Notes: generated by a model from the sequence alone, not told the origin. A stretch of 64,000 nt of DNA from Enterobacterales bacterium (GCA_015654925.1 JAATFX010000085.1:1-64000); one strand, 5' to 3'. Counted from the stretch's first letter, positions 45,063 to 55,151 are shown. A program made the numbers and translations.

Positions 45063-46019
45063 TCAGGCGTCCTGCGTCGCCAGCAGCCTGATGGCGGTAT
45101 CCTCGTCGGTAACCAGCCCGTTAATCCAGCCGCCGTTCAGCACCGCCTGGATGGCGCGAAATTTCTCCTCGCCGCCGGCAAAGGCGATAACCGGTTTTTC
45201 AGGGCGCGCGGTTATGGTGACGCTGGTCAGGCGGTCGTCCATGGCGCTCGGCACCCGCTGGCCGTCTTCGCCGATAAAGTGGCCCACGATCTCCGCCACC
45301 ACCCCGGCGTCGGTCAGGCGGTTGACTTCCTCGGTGGTAATAAAACCGTCGGTATGCAGCGGGCAGAGATAATTCATCTGGCCGATGCCGATAAAGGTGA
45401 CGTCCGCCTGCGCCGCTTTATCCGTGACCATGCGATAAATGCGGTGATTGCACCATAACTCTTTATCCGTCGGATTGTCGGCGAATAACGGCGCAGGCAA
45501 AATAAAATATTTGCCTTGGGTTTTCTCCGCCATCCAGAGCGGCACATCGTAACGGGTACAGGAACCGTCCGAAGCTATGGCGCCGATCAGCGAAACGCAA
45601 CTGTGCTGGGGGCGGTCGATCTGCGGCAATTCGTTGATGGTGGCGCGCAGCGCCCGCCCGGAACCCACCGCAATCACCCGCGGCTGCTCTTGATCGATAA
45701 ATTGCATCATCACCTCGGCCCCCGCTACCGCAATCATGCGGTTGAGGCTGGCGCTATCCATGCCGCAGGAAGGCACGACCAGGCAAACCGACAGGTGAAA
45801 GCGCTGGGCCAGCAGTTGTGACAGCGCCGTGCAGTCGGCCACCGGATGCACGATATTCACCCTGACCAGGCCATTCTCCGAAGCCAGCGCGACCAGCCGC
45901 TGCGCCGCCTGGCGCGAGACCCCCAGCACGTCGGCGATTTCATGCTGCGTCTTGCCCGCGACGTAGTACATCCAGGCGGCCCGGGCTGCTTGATCCAATT
46001 TTCTATCGATTTTACTCAT
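45063..46019 (-). CDS. SorC-family sugar-binding transcriptional regulator
   Basis: The 318-residue protein has an N-terminal HTH (HEIADVLGVSRQAAQRLVALA) and a C-terminal sugar-binding domain of the DeoR/SorC NagB-like type (AVGSGRALRATINELP; IGIGQMNYLCPLHTDGF). It is divergent from the pentitol dehydrogenase gene and most likely its repressor, released by an inducer such as D-arabinitol or D-xylulose phosphate. Two near-identical inverted repeats lie in the shared 186-base gap. Confidence 0.88.
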   Translation of the reverse strand: MSKIDRKLDQAARAAWMYYVAGKTQHEIADVLGVSRQAAQRLVALASENGLVRVNIVHPVADCTALSQLLAQRFHLSVCLVVPSCGMDSASLNRMIAVAGAEVMMQFIDQEQPRVIAVGSGRALRATINELPQIDRPQHSCVSLIGAIASDGSCTRYDVPLWMAEKTQGKYFILPAPLFADNPTDKELWCNHRIYRMVTDKAAQADVTFIGIGQMNYLCPLHTDGFITTEEVNRLTDAGVVAEIVGHFIGEDGQRVPSAMDDRLTSVTITARPEKPVIAFAGGEEKFRAIQAVLNGGWINGLVTDEDTAIRLLATQDA

Positions 46020-46095
46020 TGATCATACTCAACTTTTGGCAGTGATAAAACTATACCCATCATTCGTAGACGGCGTAAATCGATCATTTCTGATG

Positions 46096-46112
46096 TGTGA
46101 GCTAAAGCTCAT
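46096..46112. promoter_or_regulatory. Operator candidate, copy 1 (SorC-type regulator)
   Basis: TGTGAGCTAAAGCTCAT contains the inverted repeat GAGCT-AA-AGCTC. An almost identical copy lies 67 bases downstream. Position between the regulator gene and dalD-like gene makes them likely binding sites. Confidence 0.55.
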
Positions 46113-46162
46113 TTAGTGGGCTATTATTCGATTAAGCTCTCTATCTAGGCAATTACTCATTT

Positions 46163-46179
46163 TGTGAGCTTATGCTCAT
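46163..46179. promoter_or_regulatory. Operator candidate, copy 2 (SorC-type regulator)
   Basis: TGTGAGCTTATGCTCAT repeats copy 1 with changes only in the central bases; GAGC and GCTC arms are kept. It ends 26 bases before the dehydrogenase ATG, where a repressor could block transcription. Confidence 0.55.
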
Positions 46180-46205
46180 CACCATTTCGCGAGGTAATAT
46201 ACATT

Positions 46206-47606
46206 ATGGCAACAGTAGAACACTTTACCTGGATGCATATCGGTGCCGGTTCATTCCATCGCGCGCACCAAGCCTGGTATCTGCATCGCCTGCTGGTACA
46301 GGGCGATCAACGCTGGTCCATCGCCCTGGGCAATATTCGCGACGATGCCAATCAATTGCTGGATATCCTGGCGGCGCAAAAAGGGGAATACGCACTGGAA
46401 ACCGTGACGCCGGCAGGGGAGCGCAGCTATGAAAAGATCACTTCCATTCGCAAAATCATCCCCTGGGACGAGCAACTATCAGCGCTGGTTGAGCAAGGCG
46501 CGGCCGCGGATACGCGCGTGATTTCCTTTACCGTGACCGAAGGCGGGTATTACCTCGATACGCATTTTAAACTGGATCAGGCCAATCCGGAACTCCAGGC
46601 CGATCTGAAGGGCGGCGCCCGCACCATTTATGGCACGATCGCGCGGATTCTCAGCACCCGCCGCGCCCGGGATACCGGCAGCGTCACCCTGCTGAGCTGC
46701 GATAATGTGCGCCACAACGGCGAACGTTTCCATGAAGGGCTTACCGAATTCCTGACCCTGCGCGGCGAAACCGAGCTGCTGGCCTGGGTGAAAACCCATA
46801 CCACCACGCCGAACACCATGGTCGATCGCATTACGCCGCGTCCGGCCGCCGATATCGCCGGCCGCGTCAAAGAAAAACTGGGCATGGACGACCGGGCGCC
46901 GGTCATGGGCGAATCCTTTATTCAATGGGTGGTGGAAGATAACTTTATCGCCGGACGTCCCGCGCTGGAAGATGTCGACGTCGAGATGGTCGATTCGGTC
47001 GTGCCCTATGAAGAAGCGAAAATCCGCATCCTCAATGCCAGCCATAGCTGTATCGCCTGGGCCGGCACGCTGATCGGCCAATCCTATATCCACGAAAGCA
47101 CCGGGACCGACGATATCCGCCAAATGGCCTATGACTATGTGACGCAGGATGTGATCCCCTCGCTGACCCCAAGCCCCCTGGATCTCGCCCAATACCGCGA
47201 CGTCGTGCTGGAGAGATTTAGCAACCCCTACATTCGCGACACTAACCAGCGGGTGGCGGCCGATGGCTTTTCCAAGATCCCGGGCTTTATTACCCCGACC
47301 CTGATTGAATGCTACGGCCGCGGCCAGCAGCCCAAGGCCACCGCCGTATTGCCGGCCCTGTTTTTCATCTTTATGCGCCGCTGGCATAAAGGAGATCTGC
47401 CTTATGCCTATCAGGACGGCATTCTGGATGAGGCGGCCACCCACGCCATGTTCGCGTCGGCCGATCCCATCGCGCAGTATGCCCGCGATGCCAAGCTGTT
47501 CGGGCCATTGGCCGCCAAAGGGGAGTTCGAGCAGTTGCTGCGCGAAACCATTACCCGGCTTGATGCCTGGGTGAAGGCGAATGCTCCGATGGCCGCCAGC
47601 CATTAA
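46206..47606 (+). CDS. dalD: Mannitol-family polyol dehydrogenase (D-arabinitol-type, DalD-like)
   Basis: The 466-residue NAD-dependent polyol-specific long-chain dehydrogenase has an N-terminal [16 protein letters not shown] cofactor site. The catalytic residues lie in the block from [16 protein letters not shown], with Lys in the preceding helix region and ASHS near the His. [11 protein letters not shown] (SCDNVRHNG) is also conserved. Followed by a xylulokinase, it most likely oxidises D-arabinitol to D-xylulose as in Klebsiella DalD. Start 46206 follows GAGGT. Confidence 0.88.
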   Translation: MATVEHFTWMHIGAGSFHRAHQAWYLHRLLVQGDQRWSIALGNIRDDANQLLDILAAQKGEYALETVTPAGERSYEKITSIRKIIPWDEQLSALVEQGAAADTRVISFTVTEGGYYLDTHFKLDQANPELQADLKGGARTIYGTIARILSTRRARDTGSVTLLSCDNVRHNGERFHEGLTEFLTLRGETELLAWVKTHTTTPNTMVDRITPRPAADIAGRVKEKLGMDDRAPVMGESFIQWVVEDNFIAGRPALEDVDVEMVDSVVPYEEAKIRILNASHSCIAWAGTLIGQSYIHESTGTDDIRQMAYDYVTQDVIPSLTPSPLDLAQYRDVVLERFSNPYIRDTNQRVAADGFSKIPGFITPTLIECYGRGQQPKATAVLPALFFIFMRRWHKGDLPYAYQDGILDEAATHAMFASADPIAQYARDAKLFGPLAAKGEFEQLLRETITRLDAWVKANAPMAASH

Positions 47607-47636
47607 TTCATCACATCTAACGTAGAGGGAGCGATT

Positions 47637-49106
47637 ATGTATCTCGGTCTTGATTTAGGCACCTCGGAGATAAAAGTCGTCATTATTGATGACGCTGGAA
47701 CCCTGGTCGCGAGCGAAGGCGAACCGCTGACCGTGCAACGTCCGCATCCGCAATGGTCGGAACAGGACCCGGAACAGTGGTGGACGGCCACCAATCGGGC
47801 CATTGCCCGGCTGCGCGCCCGGCACCAGGACCTATGGGCGGGCATTCGCAGCATCGGCCTGTCCGGCCAGATGCACGGCGCGGTATTGCTCGACGCCGGC
47901 GACCAGATTCTCCGTCCGGCCATCCTGTGGAACGACACCCGCAGCGCCCTGGAGTGCCAGGAACTGACCGATCGGGCGCCTGAACTGCACCGCATCGCCG
48001 GTAACCTGGCCATGCCCGGTTTTACCGCGCCCAAGCTGCTGTGGGTGGCTAAACACGAGCCGGCGATTTTTGCCCAAATCCAGACCGTGCTGTTGCCGAA
48101 AGATTATCTGCGTCTGCTGATGAGCGGCGAAAAAGTATCGGACATGTCCGATGCGGCGGGCACCCTATGGCTTGATGTCGCCAAACGGGACTGGTCGGAT
48201 TCGCTGCTGCACGCCTGCGGCCTGACCCGGGATCATATGCCGTCATTGGTGGAGGGCTCCGCGCCTTCCGCCACCCTGACGGCCGCCGTCGCCCGGGAAT
48301 GGGGGCTGTCTGAAAACGTGGTCATCGCCGGCGGCGGCGGTGATAACGCGGCCAGCGCGGTGGGGATCGGCGCGGTGAACACCGGCGATGCCTTTATTTC
48401 ACTGGGCACCTCCGGGGTGATTTTTGCCGTAAACGAAAGCTTCCGACCCAATCCGCAGTCGGCGGTCCATGCTTTTTGCCATGCCCTGCCGAACCGCTGG
48501 CACCAGATGAGCGTCATGCTCACCGCCGCCAGCGCCTTGCGCTGGCTGTGCCAGATATTGCGTACCGACGAACCTACCCTATTGGCTGAAGTGGCCGCGC
48601 TGAGTATAGAAGAACAGCAGCGGGCGCCGATCTTCTTGCCTTATCTTTCCGGCGAGCGTACGCCCCATAACGATCCCATCGCCAGCGGGTCGTTCCACGG
48701 GTTGACGCACTCCACCGAGCGCGCCTCTTTGGCCTACGCGGTGCTGGAAGGGGTGGCGTTCGGCCTGGATGACGGCCTGGAAGTGATGAAACAGGCCGGC
48801 AGCAGGATCGAACAATTTTCATTGATTGGCGGCGGCGCCCGCAGTCCCTGGTGGGCGCAGCTGATAGCCGATGTGGTCGACATCCCGGTGGTGACCCATA
48901 GGGACGGCGCGGCCGGCGGCGCCCTGGGCGCCGCGCGCCTGGGCTGGCTGGCGGTGGGCGGCAACGAGGCCGAGGTTTGCCGTAAACCGGCGATCCATAC
49001 CCGTTTCACCACCGGAACCGACCGGGCCGAACAACTGCGCGGTCGTTTGGCCCGCTATCGGCTGTTTTACCGCCAACAGGTGGAAGCCAGGAAACTGGTG
49101 CTATAA
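47637..49106 (+). CDS. xylB: Xylulokinase (FGGY family)
   Basis: The 489-residue FGGY kinase phosphorylates D-xylulose to xylulose 5-phosphate. It has LGLDLGTSEIKVV at the N-terminus, SGQMHGAVLLD and ILWNDTRS near the substrate site, and AGGGGDNAASAVG plus GGGARSPWWAQLIADV in the ATPase core. GAGGGAGCG precedes ATG. It lies 30 bases after the dehydrogenase and completes entry to the pentose phosphate pathway. Confidence 0.93.
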   Translation: MYLGLDLGTSEIKVVIIDDAGTLVASEGEPLTVQRPHPQWSEQDPEQWWTATNRAIARLRARHQDLWAGIRSIGLSGQMHGAVLLDAGDQILRPAILWNDTRSALECQELTDRAPELHRIAGNLAMPGFTAPKLLWVAKHEPAIFAQIQTVLLPKDYLRLLMSGEKVSDMSDAAGTLWLDVAKRDWSDSLLHACGLTRDHMPSLVEGSAPSATLTAAVAREWGLSENVVIAGGGGDNAASAVGIGAVNTGDAFISLGTSGVIFAVNESFRPNPQSAVHAFCHALPNRWHQMSVMLTAASALRWLCQILRTDEPTLLAEVAALSIEEQQRAPIFLPYLSGERTPHNDPIASGSFHGLTHSTERASLAYAVLEGVAFGLDDGLEVMKQAGSRIEQFSLIGGGARSPWWAQLIADVVDIPVVTHRDGAAGGALGAARLGWLAVGGNEAEVCRKPAIHTRFTTGTDRAEQLRGRLARYRLFYRQQVEARKLVL

Positions 49107-49254
49107 CCCATAACGTTTCCCGGCCCAAACGCGGTTGCCGAGGGTCGGGAAGCCTATAAGCACGGCGTTTTACCAGCGCAAATACCATAAGAAGTAGACG
49201 GTTTCGCCCTACCAACGTCTACCCCAACGCAATAAAAGAGAAGGAAGGATACAG

Positions 49255-50214
49255 ATGAAAAAAGTATTAGTGAGTCTTCTGCTGGCTGTCGCATCGGTGG
49301 CGGTTTCCGCCCATGCCGAAGATAAAATCAAAGTTGGTTTTGCAAACCGGACCCTCAATGGTGCCTTTTTCAACGGCCTGACCGAGTATATGAAGATTCA
49401 TGCCAAGGAACGGGGCTACGATCTGATTACCACCGATGCGCGTGGGGACTTAAATAAGCAGATTTCGGACGTTGAAGATATGATTTCCCAGGGCATTAAT
49501 TATCTGGTGCTTAATCCGCAGGACCCCGAAGCCGGCATGAGGATTACGCAAATCGCCAAACGCGCGAATATTCCCACCGTTATTCTCGATAGCGATATTT
49601 CCCTCGATGCGCCGGTCATTACCCGCGTGCAGGCCAATAATGCCAAAAACAATATCGCCATCGGCGAATATGCGGTGGAGCAGTTCGGCAACAAACCGAT
49701 GAATTGCGTCCTGATCAGCGGCAACCAGGGCAACCTGGTGGGCGAAGCGCGCCGTTCCAACTTTATCCGCGGCGTAATGGAAGCGCAGCTCCGCAAATAT
49801 AACCAAACCAATCTGACCATTGTCAGCCAGGGATGGGGCAACTGGGATCAACAGGGCGGCCTGAAGGCCATGGAAGATATCATCGTCGCCCAGGGCAACA
49901 AAATTAACTGCGTATATAGCGAAATGGATGACATGGCGCTCGGCGCGATACTGTCGTTAAAAGGGGCCAATAAGCTCCAGGACGTGAAAGTCTATGCCCA
50001 CGACGGTTATAAGAAAGGACTGGAAGCAGTCGAACGCGGCGACCTGCAGGCGACGGCGGCCAATAACCCCAATACCCTGACCAATACCGTATTGGATATT
50101 ATCGCCAAATATCAGGCCGGCAATAAAGACTTCCCTGATTACGTCTACACCCCGACCGTACTGATCACTAAAGATAACGTAAAACAAGTCTACGATCCTA
50201 AATCACTTTTCTAA
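49255..50214 (+). CDS. CUT2 ABC sugar-binding periplasmic protein (RbsB-like)
   Basis: The 319-residue protein has a signal peptide (MKKVLVSLLLAVASVAVSAH) and type I periplasmic fold: KVGFANRTLNGAFF, DARGDLNKQISDVEDMI, YLVLNPQDPEAG and the hinge-region DLQATAANNP. Expected to bind a pentitol or pentose in this context. It follows xylB by 148 bases and is separated from its ATPase gene by a strong hairpin. Confidence 0.92.
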   Translation: MKKVLVSLLLAVASVAVSAHAEDKIKVGFANRTLNGAFFNGLTEYMKIHAKERGYDLITTDARGDLNKQISDVEDMISQGINYLVLNPQDPEAGMRITQIAKRANIPTVILDSDISLDAPVITRVQANNAKNNIAIGEYAVEQFGNKPMNCVLISGNQGNLVGEARRSNFIRGVMEAQLRKYNQTNLTIVSQGWGNWDQQGGLKAMEDIIVAQGNKINCVYSEMDDMALGAILSLKGANKLQDVKVYAHDGYKKGLEAVERGDLQATAANNPNTLTNTVLDIIAKYQAGNKDFPDYVYTPTVLITKDNVKQVYDPKSLF

Positions 50215-50221
50215 AGTCTTC

Positions 50222-50243
50222 CCCCCCTTGTCAGCAAGGGGGG
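50222..50243 (+). terminator. Intercistronic hairpin after the binding-protein gene
   Basis: CCCCCCTTG and CAAGGGGGG form a nine-base stem with a TCAG loop, eight bases after the binding-protein stop. Such hairpins commonly stabilise the abundant upstream mRNA or attenuate the downstream ATPase and permease genes. Confidence 0.65.
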
Positions 50244-50262
50244 CTGAAAATGAGGTATTTTC

Positions 50263-51762
50263 ATGGACCAGTATGCAGTCGTTATCGATAAGGTAAAAAA
50301 AAGTTTTGGCGGCGTCCATGCGCTAAAAAGCATTGATTTGAAAGTGAAGAAAGGCAGTATCCACGCCATCGTGGGAGAAAACGGCGCGGGTAAATCCACC
50401 CTGATGAAGATCCTGTCCGGCATTTATATCAAAGACGGCGGCACCATCTACATCAACGGTAAGGAAGTCCATTTCACTTCGCCAAAACAGAGCCGGGAAA
50501 ATAATATCGGTATTATCTATCAGGAGCTGGCACTGGCCCCCGACCTCACCGTGGCGGAGAATATTTTTCTGGGCGACCTGGGCTTTGGCGGCCAGTTCGT
50601 CAATTGGAAAAAAATGAACCAGAAAGCCGGCCGGGTATTATCCAACCTGGGCTTTCATATTCCACCCACGGCGCGGCTCGGTACCCTGAGCGTCGCTTAC
50701 CAGCAAATGGTCGAAATCGCCAAATCGCTGGCCCGGGACGTGAAAATATTGATCCTGGATGAACCGTCGGCGGTGTTGTCGAACCGGGAAATCGATATTC
50801 TGTTCAGCCAGTTGAAGCTGCTTAAAGGCCAGGGGGTCACCATCCTCTATATTTCCCATCGGCTGGATGAAATATTTGCCATCGCCGATGCGATTACGGT
50901 GATCAAGGATGGCGAAACGGTTACCGACCTTGACCCTAAAACGTGTACGGAAGATGACATTATTTCCAGCATGGTAGGGCGTAAATTTGAAAACCTTTAT
51001 CCGCCCAAAAATATTCCCCAGGAAGAAACGGTACTTGAGGTTTATGGCATGTCCACCAAGTCGCTGTTAAAAGATATCAGCATTACCGCCAAAAAAGGTG
51101 AAATCGTCGGTCTGGCGGGGTTGGTGGGTTCCGGGCGTACGGAAATTTCCCGTTGCCTGTTTGGCCTGGATCGCATGACCGCCGGCAGGATTGTTAAAAA
51201 CGGCAAGGAAATCACTATTCGCCACCCGGCGGATGCCATGCGCCAGGGTATTGGCCTGGTGCCGGAAAGCCGCAAAGAGCAGGGCGCTATTTTATCCCGG
51301 CCTATCCGGGAGAATATGACGTTATCCAATTTAAAGCGCGTTTGTTACAGGTTCGGCATTATAAATTACCGCAGCGAAAGAGCGTTTAGCGAACTGTCGC
51401 GCAAACGCCTGGCGATTAAATTAGGTTCCGTGGAGGACCCTATTTCCAGCCTCAGCGGGGGCAACCAGCAAAAAGTGGTGATCGCCAAATGGCTGGCCAC
51501 CGAATGTGATTTGCTCATCCTCGATGAACCCACCCGGGGCGTGGACGTGGGCGCCAAGGTGGAAATTTATAACGTCATTCATGAATTAGCCGAAAAGGGC
51601 TACGCCATTATTGTTATTTCTTCAGAAATGATCGAGGTGATTTCTTTATCTCATCGGGTTTATGTCATGAGCGAAGGCACCATAACCACGGAATTGCAGG
51701 GCGATCAAATTACCGAAGAGAACATCATGAGATTCGCCATACCTAAACGCGCTTTAGTGTAG
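50263..51762 (+). CDS. CUT2 ABC sugar transporter ATPase (RbsA-like, two domains)
   Basis: The 499-residue protein has two tandem ATPase domains. The first has GENGAGKSTLMK, FQ-type Q-loop IYQELALAPDLTV and ILDEPSAVLS. The second has a degenerate Walker A (GLVGSGRTEI), LSGGNQQKVVIAKWLA and LILDEPTRGVDVGAKVEIY. This is the standard RbsA/MglA plan. GAGGTATTTTC precedes ATG. It powers import of the pentitol or sugar. Confidence 0.94.
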   Translation: MDQYAVVIDKVKKSFGGVHALKSIDLKVKKGSIHAIVGENGAGKSTLMKILSGIYIKDGGTIYINGKEVHFTSPKQSRENNIGIIYQELALAPDLTVAENIFLGDLGFGGQFVNWKKMNQKAGRVLSNLGFHIPPTARLGTLSVAYQQMVEIAKSLARDVKILILDEPSAVLSNREIDILFSQLKLLKGQGVTILYISHRLDEIFAIADAITVIKDGETVTDLDPKTCTEDDIISSMVGRKFENLYPPKNIPQEETVLEVYGMSTKSLLKDISITAKKGEIVGLAGLVGSGRTEISRCLFGLDRMTAGRIVKNGKEITIRHPADAMRQGIGLVPESRKEQGAILSRPIRENMTLSNLKRVCYRFGIINYRSERAFSELSRKRLAIKLGSVEDPISSLSGGNQQKVVIAKWLATECDLLILDEPTRGVDVGAKVEIYNVIHELAEKGYAIIVISSEMIEVISLSHRVYVMSEGTITTELQGDQITEENIMRFAIPKRALV

Positions 51763-51775
51763 CTGAGGAAAGATT

Positions 51776-52756
51776 ATGGAAACGGTAAACAATCCCACGA
51801 AAACGACGGGCTTTGCCTTGCGGACCAAAGTACTGAAGTTTTTTGCCAACAACTCGACGTTACTGGTATTTTTTGTGATGTTGATTGTCGCCAATTTTTT
51901 ATCCGATCGCTTTTATAGCCCGGAGAATATTACCAATGTATTAAGGCAGAGCGTTCCGCTCGGACTGGCGGCGATCGGCATGCTGTTCGTGATCCTGACC
52001 GGCGGCATCGATTTGTCGGTGGGGTCGATCATGGCGCTGGTATCGGTGGCCGTGGCGCTGCTGATCCCTGAAATCGGGGTTATCCCGGCCATTATCGCCG
52101 GCGCCGGCATCGCCACGCTGGTGGGGGCAGCGGCCGGGTGCCTGGTGACGTTCTTTAATATCGCCCCGTTTATCGCCACGCTGGCCATGATGACCATCGC
52201 GCGCGGCGGGGCGCTGATTGCCGCCAAGGGCCAACCGATCTTTATCGACGATGTGTCGTATGTGAATTTCGGTACCGGCTACTTTTTAGGGCTGCCGCTG
52301 CCGGTCTATGTGTTTATCGCCTTTGCGATCCTGGCCCATTTTGTCTATCAATATACGGTATTCGGCCGGCTGGTGATTTCCATCGGTTCCAACGAAACCG
52401 CCACCCGTTTTGCGGGCGTCCGGGTCGACTGGTATAAATTCGCCGTGTATGCCCTAAGCGGATTGGCCTGCGGCCTGGCCGGCGTGCTGGCCTCCACCCG
52501 TACGGGCGTGGGGTCGCCGGTGATGTCCATCGGCTTCGAGCTGGATGTAATTGCGGCGGTGGTGGTGGGCGGCGCCAGCCTGGCCGGCGGCCGGGGCACG
52601 GTGGTTAATACCATTATCGGCGTGCTGATCCTGAGTATCATTTCCAACCTGATGAATTTGATGAATATCTCCGGCTATAACCAGCAGGTGGTTAAAGGCG
52701 CCATTATTATCATCGCCGTCATGCTGGAAAGCTTTAAATCCCGGGCGCGTGCCTGA
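51776..52756 (+). CDS. CUT2 ABC sugar transporter permease (RbsC-like)
   Basis: The 326-residue permease has about eight to ten helices. Signature segments are GMLFVILTGGIDLSVGSIMAL, NIAPFIATLAMMTIARGGAL (at 20 residues), SNETATRFAGVRV and GGASLAGGRGTV with the coupling helix. It follows the ATPase by 13 bases and closes the pentitol block, convergent with the FGGY kinase at 52806. Confidence 0.94.
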   Translation: METVNNPTKTTGFALRTKVLKFFANNSTLLVFFVMLIVANFLSDRFYSPENITNVLRQSVPLGLAAIGMLFVILTGGIDLSVGSIMALVSVAVALLIPEIGVIPAIIAGAGIATLVGAAAGCLVTFFNIAPFIATLAMMTIARGGALIAAKGQPIFIDDVSYVNFGTGYFLGLPLPVYVFIAFAILAHFVYQYTVFGRLVISIGSNETATRFAGVRVDWYKFAVYALSGLACGLAGVLASTRTGVGSPVMSIGFELDVIAAVVVGGASLAGGRGTVVNTIIGVLILSIISNLMNLMNISGYNQQVVKGAIIIIAVMLESFKSRARA

Positions 52757-52805
52757 GGACGCTTGCGGTCCGCGCTAGCAAAACCGGCCCCGGCGCGCGG
52801 GATTA

Positions 52806-54317
52806 TCATGGCGCCGGCGCGCCGGTCAGCGGCTGGCACTGGCCGTAAAGCGCGCGAAAACGCGGATACTGGCCGGTGTAGTAATGATGGCTTTGCGCGT
52901 CGGACTCAATGATTTCGCCGAAACGCACAAACGCGCTCGCGCCGTTCCAGTCCGTGCTTAAACCGGTACCGATGGCGGCGGTCCAGGCGGCGCCCAGGCA
53001 TGAACCGGGATGTCCCACCAGGCGCAGCAGCGGCACGCCGAGCACGTCGGCCACGATTTGCATCCATAAGCGGCTGGCAGACCCCCCGTCGGAAACGATG
53101 TAGCGCCGGGTGGGGTAACCGATATCATGCAGGGTGTCGATATGATGTTTAATGGCGTAGGCATAGGCTTCCAATAACGCGCGCCAGATGTGGCCGGCGT
53201 CATGGGACAAGGTCAGGCCGAACAGCACGCCGCGCGCCGCCGGATCGTGCAGCGGGGTTTTTTCCCCGAGGAAGTAGGGCAGGCACAACACGCCCGCGGC
53301 GCCTGCGGGACGCTGCTGCGCCAGGCTATCAAGGTATTGATGCAGGGATAATCCGGCCTGCTCCGCCGCCGCCCGGTGCTGGCCGGCAAAGTTTTCCGCA
53401 AACCAGTTCAGGCCCGAGCCGCCGGTGGACATACAGCCATTGGGCATATACATACCGGGGATCAGGTGATAATCGAGGTACAGGCGCGCGTCCGGGTTTA
53501 CCGTGGCGGCGGCGGTCAGAACATCCACCGAACCGCCGAATTTCAACAGCACGTCGCCCGGTTGGGTGACCCCGGCCCCCAGCGCGGACGCTATCATGTC
53601 CGCCGCCCCGCCAATAACCGGCGTGCCGGCCGCCAGACCGGTGAACCGAGCCGCCGCCGCGCTGAGCCGGCCCAGGATTTCATGGGAGGGTACCAGGCGC
53701 GGCACGGCGCGGCGCGGCAGGTGGGCCACGGCTATCTGTTCGTCGTCAAGGCGATGGGTGGCGATATTGATAAAACCCGCTTCCAGCGCCCAGTTTTGCT
53801 CAACCGCCTTTTCGCCGGTCAGCCGCCAATTGATAAAATCATAGGAGCCGAACACCGTGGCGATGCGCGCGTGGATCTGCGGTTCGTGCCGTTCGATCCA
53901 GCGGATCTTGGCCCCGACCAATTGCTGGTTGATGCCGTTGCCGCTGCGTTTGATAAACGCCGTTTCATCCTGCTCGGCGCGGATTTCGGCGACCTGCTGG
54001 CCGCAGCGGCCGTCGCTTTGCTGGATGCTCGGGCGCAAGACCTGCCCGCGGTCGTCAAGCAGCACCACGGCGGGCAGCATGCCGGTGACGCCGATACCGG
54101 CGATGGCATCGGCACTGACGCCGCTGCTGGCCAACAGCTCGCGGCAAATCTCGCCGACGTTGCGCCACCACTGTTCGGGATCTTCCTCGGTCCAGCCCGG
54201 CTGCGGCGAGGACAACCGCACGGGACGGGAGACGATGCCCAGCACCCGATCCGGCAATTGGATCAACATGCCGATAGTGGAAGTGGTTCCTATATCAATA
54301 CCCAGCAAGCAGTTCAT
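52806..54317 (-). CDS. FGGY-family carbohydrate kinase
   Basis: The 503-residue kinase of the xylulokinase-like branch opens LLGIDIGTTSTIGMLIQL and has GVTGMLPAVVLLDDRG, KFGGSVDVL and SDGGSASRLWMQIVADVLG. It is diverged from the xylB gene at 47637, so it should use another ketose or polyol. Start 54317 follows GGGAGAACGC. It is the last gene in a DeoR-BtpA-kinase minus-strand operon; 33 bases separate it from the BtpA gene. The substrate is unknown. Confidence 0.9.
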   Translation of the reverse strand: MNCLLGIDIGTTSTIGMLIQLPDRVLGIVSRPVRLSSPQPGWTEEDPEQWWRNVGEICRELLASSGVSADAIAGIGVTGMLPAVVLLDDRGQVLRPSIQQSDGRCGQQVAEIRAEQDETAFIKRSGNGINQQLVGAKIRWIERHEPQIHARIATVFGSYDFINWRLTGEKAVEQNWALEAGFINIATHRLDDEQIAVAHLPRRAVPRLVPSHEILGRLSAAAARFTGLAAGTPVIGGAADMIASALGAGVTQPGDVLLKFGGSVDVLTAAATVNPDARLYLDYHLIPGMYMPNGCMSTGGSGLNWFAENFAGQHRAAAEQAGLSLHQYLDSLAQQRPAGAAGVLCLPYFLGEKTPLHDPAARGVLFGLTLSHDAGHIWRALLEAYAYAIKHHIDTLHDIGYPTRRYIVSDGGSASRLWMQIVADVLGVPLLRLVGHPGSCLGAAWTAAIGTGLSTDWNGASAFVRFGEIIESDAQSHHYYTGQYPRFRALYGQCQPLTGAPAP

Positions 54318-54350
54318 GCGTTCTCCCGTCAATCGCCGCGGCGGCGTTGG

Positions 54351-55151
54351 TTAGCGCAACCCTTCTACCACGTCCATGAAGCGTTTGACCCGATCGCCGT
54401 CAACCGCGTTCCAGGTATTGCCGTCAATTTTGAAATGCGTGCCGATAATCACGCCGCTGGCCAGGCTCAAGACGTCGCGCACGTTATCGATATTGGTGCC
54501 GGTATTGGCAAACACCGGTACGCCGGTCACCGCTTCGCACACCTTGCGCAGATGGGATTGGTCCGCCGCCTCCCCGGTAATCGGACCGGAGACCAGAATG
54601 GCGTCGGCCAGTGAAGAAAACACGGCGCTGCGCGCCCGCAGTTCTATCGGCCGGCTATCCAGCGAGTGGGCGAATTCGGCATTAATATTAAACAGCAGCT
54701 TCATATCGTCGCGGCCCAGGCTGTGCCGCAGGCGGGACGCGGCGGCGCAATCGGGCTGCCAGATGCCCATATCCGAGGCGAAGACGCCGGTAAAGATTTC
54801 CCGCACGAAGCTGGCGCCGGTGACGGCGCCGATGGCCACGCTGGCCTTGGGGTCCCATAGATAATTGACGCCGAACGGCACTTTCAGTACGGGCTTGACG
54901 GCCTGTACCACCGCCGACATGGCGGCCACGCCTTCCAATGCGGCGTTAAATACATACGGCCGGTCGTTTTCATTGCCGAACATAATGGCATCCACGCCGC
55001 CGGCCTGCAATTTTTCCACGTCGGCCAATACGTCGCCTATCAGCTTATCGATGCCGCCATCGGCATCGTAAAGCGGAGAACCCGGCAACGCGCCGATATG
55101 CGCCATGGCGATAACGGCTTTTTTCTTAGTACCTAAAAATTCAAAAATCAT
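54351..55151 (-). CDS. BtpA/SgcQ-family TIM-barrel protein
   Basis: The 266-residue protein has AMAHIGALPGSPLYD at the N-terminus, GVDAIMFGNENDRPY, GVNYLWDPKASVAIG, GADP-like FTGVFASDMG and VFANTGTNIDNV. This is the BtpA family, related in fold to phosphoribosylanthranilate isomerase and including E. coli SgcQ. Its enzymatic role is not established; in a kinase operon it may act on the phosphorylated sugar. It starts 50 bases after the DeoR-type gene. Confidence 0.88.
   Translation of the reverse strand: MIFEFLGTKKKAVIAMAHIGALPGSPLYDADGGIDKLIGDVLADVEKLQAGGVDAIMFGNENDRPYVFNAALEGVAAMSAVVQAVKPVLKVPFGVNYLWDPKASVAIGAVTGASFVREIFTGVFASDMGIWQPDCAAASRLRHSLGRDDMKLLFNINAEFAHSLDSRPIELRARSAVFSSLADAILVSGPITGEAADQSHLRKVCEAVTGVPVFANTGTNIDNVRDVLSLASGVIIGTHFKIDGNTWNAVDGDRVKRFMDVVEGLR

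Noticed and set aside
53376..54614. A 412-codon plus-strand frame opposite the FGGY kinase and BtpA genes
   Set aside because: It is an antisense shadow typical of GC-rich DNA; its composition is Arg/Gly/His-rich with no domain, while the minus-strand frames are clear families.
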